Assembly: GCA_016708105.1 (NCBI GenBank) | Contig: JADJGJ010000001.1 | Span: forward strand, 1,736,001-1,800,000 | Reading direction: 5' to 3' | Origin: Crocinitomicaceae bacterium | GTDB lineage: Bacteria; Bacteroidota; Bacteroidia; Flavobacteriales_D; Crocinitomicaceae | Length of the DNA stretch: 64,000 nt | In this document: positions 62,072-64,000 of the stretch, piece by piece | How positions within the stretch are numbered: the first letter of the stretch is position 1 | Layout: each line of letters starts with the position of its first letter | Notes under the pieces: generated by a model | The model's input: the letters and a program-made list of their open reading frames with translations, nothing else | What the model was told of the DNA's origin: nothing | Database searches by the model: none | Translations under genes and position numbers: made by a program

Positions 62072-63331
62072 ATGAAATTTTCAGAATTCGGCCTTAGTGA
62101 AACTATCCTTGAAGCTATATCATACATGGGATTTGAACATGCAACGCCGGTACAAGAACTTGCAATTCCACTCATTCTCCAAAACAAAGACCTGATTGCT
62201 TGTGCGCAGACTGGTACGGGTAAAACTGCTGCTTTTGTTTTACCAATTTTAAATAAACTGAGAGATAAGCAAGATACCTCCATCAATACTTTAGTCATTG
62301 TACCAACCCGTGAACTTGCAGTGCAGATAGAACAGCAAATACAAGGCCTCTCATACTTTGTGTCAGTTGGTTCCATTGCAATTTACGGCGGTGGTGATGG
62401 CAAAGGATGGGATGTACAAAAAGATGCTTTGGTGTCAGGAACAGATATCATTGTTGCCACCCCCGGAAAACTTATTTCTCACCTAAAAATGGGATATGTA
62501 GATTTTTCAAAAGTAAAACACTTGGTATTAGATGAAGCAGACCGAATGCTGGATATGGGCTTCAGTGATGATTTGAATAAAATAATTTCATTTCTGCCAA
62601 AGGAAAGACAAACCCTGATGTTTAGTGCAACTATGCCAAACCAAATCAGACAACTGGCTAAAAAAATTCTCAATGAACCTGCTGAAATTTCTTTGTCAAT
62701 TTCTAAACCGGCTGAAGGTGTTTCACAGTTTGTTTGTTTTGCAAATGAAGATCAGAAAGACAATGTCTTACATTATATCTTAAAACAACATGTTGATTTT
62801 GATAGCATCATTGTTTTTACTTCAGCCAAAGCTAAGGTATCTTCCATCATTCGTGGGTTAAGAAAAAATGGATATGCTGCCAAAGGTATTTCCTCAGATC
62901 TTGAGCAAGATCAACGTGAAGAAGTGCTGCAGGAATTCAGATCAAAACGGCTGCGCATTCTGGTAGCTACTGATGTGATGAGTCGTGGAATTGACATCAA
63001 GGAAATTAACATGGTGGTAAATTACGACGTACCCCATGATGCTGAAGATTATGTTCACCGAGTTGGACGAACAGCCAGAGCGAATACCACTGGTATTGCT
63101 TACACGCTGGTAAATGGTCATGATCAAATCAAATTAAAACGAATAGAAAAACTCATTGACGGCGAAGTGCCTCGTATGCCTTGGCCTGAAGAACTTGGAC
63201 AAGCCCCTGATCTAAAAAATCATCAGTCTGATAAAGGGCACAACAAGAAAAAAAAGTTTTTTAAAAAGAAAAAATCAGGAGAGAAACAATCAAGTCCACA
63301 GCCAAAAAGTGCAGAGGGCACTTCCAAATGA
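62072..63331 (+). CDS. DEAD-box RNA helicase (RhlE-like)
   Basis: 419 residues: Q motif (GFEHATPVQELAIPLIL), motif I CAQTGTGKTAAF, Ia PTRELAVQIEQ, II VLDEADRMLDMGF, III FSAT, V TDVMSRGIDI and VI HRVGRTARAN. After about 375 comes a Lys/Ser-rich tail (KKKKFFKKKKSGEKQ), as in RhlE/CsdA-type proteins of Bacteroidota. It is likely involved in ribosome assembly or RNA turnover. It stands 39 bases after the phosphatase gene and may share its transcript. Confidence 0.95.
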   Translation: MKFSEFGLSETILEAISYMGFEHATPVQELAIPLILQNKDLIACAQTGTGKTAAFVLPILNKLRDKQDTSINTLVIVPTRELAVQIEQQIQGLSYFVSVGSIAIYGGGDGKGWDVQKDALVSGTDIIVATPGKLISHLKMGYVDFSKVKHLVLDEADRMLDMGFSDDLNKIISFLPKERQTLMFSATMPNQIRQLAKKILNEPAEISLSISKPAEGVSQFVCFANEDQKDNVLHYILKQHVDFDSIIVFTSAKAKVSSIIRGLRKNGYAAKGISSDLEQDQREEVLQEFRSKRLRILVATDVMSRGIDIKEINMVVNYDVPHDAEDYVHRVGRTARANTTGIAYTLVNGHDQIKLKRIEKLIDGEVPRMPWPEELGQAPDLKNHQSDKGHNKKKKFFKKKKSGEKQSSPQPKSAEGTSK

Positions 63332-63452
63332 TACTTGATTGCATACATTTAATAAATTTTCACAAGTATTGCGCTGGTTCTATACGTTTTTACTCAAACT
63401 AATCGTTACTTTAGTCAGCTGTTGACATTATATATTAAAAGAATTCACACCC

Positions 63453-64000
63453 ATGAAGAAAATTACTATCACCACGTTATTGATCTTGTTTGTTTCAATT
63501 CCTGCCGCCTTTTCTCAAAAAAAATACCAGGGATTGTTGTGGGAGATTACCGGAAACGGACTCAAAGAACCTAGTTATTTATATGGTACCATGCACGTGA
63601 GTGATAAAATAGCATTCAACGTGAGTGATTCTTTTTATATGTGTCTTGCAGGAGTTGATCAGGTGGCACTTGAATCATCACCTGCAGGTTGGATGGATGA
63701 ATATGGTCAAATGTCATCAATGTACGGACGCGATATGTTTAGTGGATACAATTATGGTTACGCCGGATTTTATGAAAACGCATTTGAACTAATTCCCATT
63801 TCAAAAGGTGATTTTTATGAATTGCTTGGTTCTAATAATAATTTAATGAATCAGATTTTGTATCGCTTTAGTCCCGGAGCTGAAGATTATCAGGAAGACA
63901 CCTATCTTGATATGTTTATTTTTCAGGCCGGTTCAAAATATAATAAACCCATTCATAGCTTGGAAGAATTGAAAGAAGTATTTGAATTAACCATTAAAGC
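63453..64000 (+). CDS. TraB/GumN family protein, N-terminal part
   Basis: The frame from ATG 63453 is open to the right edge: a signal peptide (KKITITTLLILFVSIPAAFS) and then LLWEITGNGLKEPSYLYGTM with HVSDK, the typical start of TraB/GumN (PrgY-like) proteins, a Tiki-related metalloprotease fold. The G-T-x-H motif includes a metal ligand. About 182 residues are visible of an expected 290-1200 in the family. The 3' end lies outside the window. Confidence 0.82.
   Translation, partial: MKKITITTLLILFVSIPAAFSQKKYQGLLWEITGNGLKEPSYLYGTMHVSDKIAFNVSDSFYMCLAGVDQVALESSPAGWMDEYGQMSSMYGRDMFSGYNYGYAGFYENAFELIPISKGDFYELLGSNNNLMNQILYRFSPGAEDYQEDTYLDMFIFQAGSKYNKPIHSLEELKEVFELTIK

Overview
The window looks like a chromosomal segment of a Bacteroidota bacterium, most likely of the order Flavobacteriales and possibly close to Crocinitomicaceae; the family is my inference. 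Supporting signs are the low GC content, many exported proteins ending in a type IX secretion (T9SS) 'YPNP' sorting domain, lipoproteins with a Cys-Lys-Lys start, a short primary sigma factor of 288 residues without an N-terminal region 1.1, a long-form GAPDH, and promoters of the Bacteroidota type. At least six upstream regions carry TTG, 20 bases, then TAnnTTTG (or one base off), fitting the sigma factor encoded here.

Layout. 1-6773 (+): a thioredoxin end, uvrA with a good promoter and a 10-bp inverted repeat over the predicted start of transcription, an arginine-decarboxylase-like gene with a deoxyhypusine-synthase-like partner, and a hotdog thioesterase. 6918-11057: a run of small exported proteins of unknown function, one DUF6155-like protein and a GNAT acetyltransferase. 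11069-24170 (-): a T9SS lamin-tail gene split by an IS3-family element, a lipoprotein, a T9SS thioredoxin-fold protein, gap, rpoD, a saccharopine/alanine dehydrogenase-like gene, a probably truncated beta-barrel gene, a class III adenylate cyclase and an exported PEP/pyruvate-binding (ATP-grasp) protein. Two copies of a GC-rich palindrome lie in the gaps of this stretch. 24364-24761 (-) is tmRNA.

25123-35432: two small lipoproteins, then a tight cluster of a GEVED-type T9SS protein, three Kelch-type T9SS proteins and a DUF4907-like lipoprotein, followed by recQ, an AI-2E family membrane protein and a very Cys-rich lipoprotein. 35517-43863 (+) is a compact six-gene operon: AMP nucleosidase, sensor histidine kinase, glycosylasparaginase, GH20 beta-hexosaminidase, CutC and GH2 beta-mannosidase. 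The three hydrolases match the three bonds of the Man-GlcNAc-GlcNAc-Asn core of N-glycoproteins. An isoaspartyl peptidase/asparaginase lies just beyond on the other strand.

45257-50161 (-): two related lipoproteins, a large T9SS protein and a fibre-like protein with a coiled-coil end. 50607-55027 (+): a two-gene NAD-linked formate dehydrogenase. 55044-59880: a small exported-protein gene cut by a 4.4-kb composite transposon made of two IS4-family copies around a fragment of an AlbA_2/Schlafen-like gene; the right copy is itself interrupted by an IS630-family element. Target duplications were read directly for all three insertion events, and the two interrupted host genes are restored in frame on paper. 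59981-64000 (+): a TPR-SpoIIE phosphatase, a DEAD-box RNA helicase and the start of a TraB/GumN-like protein. I saw no CRISPR array, rRNA or tRNA gene.
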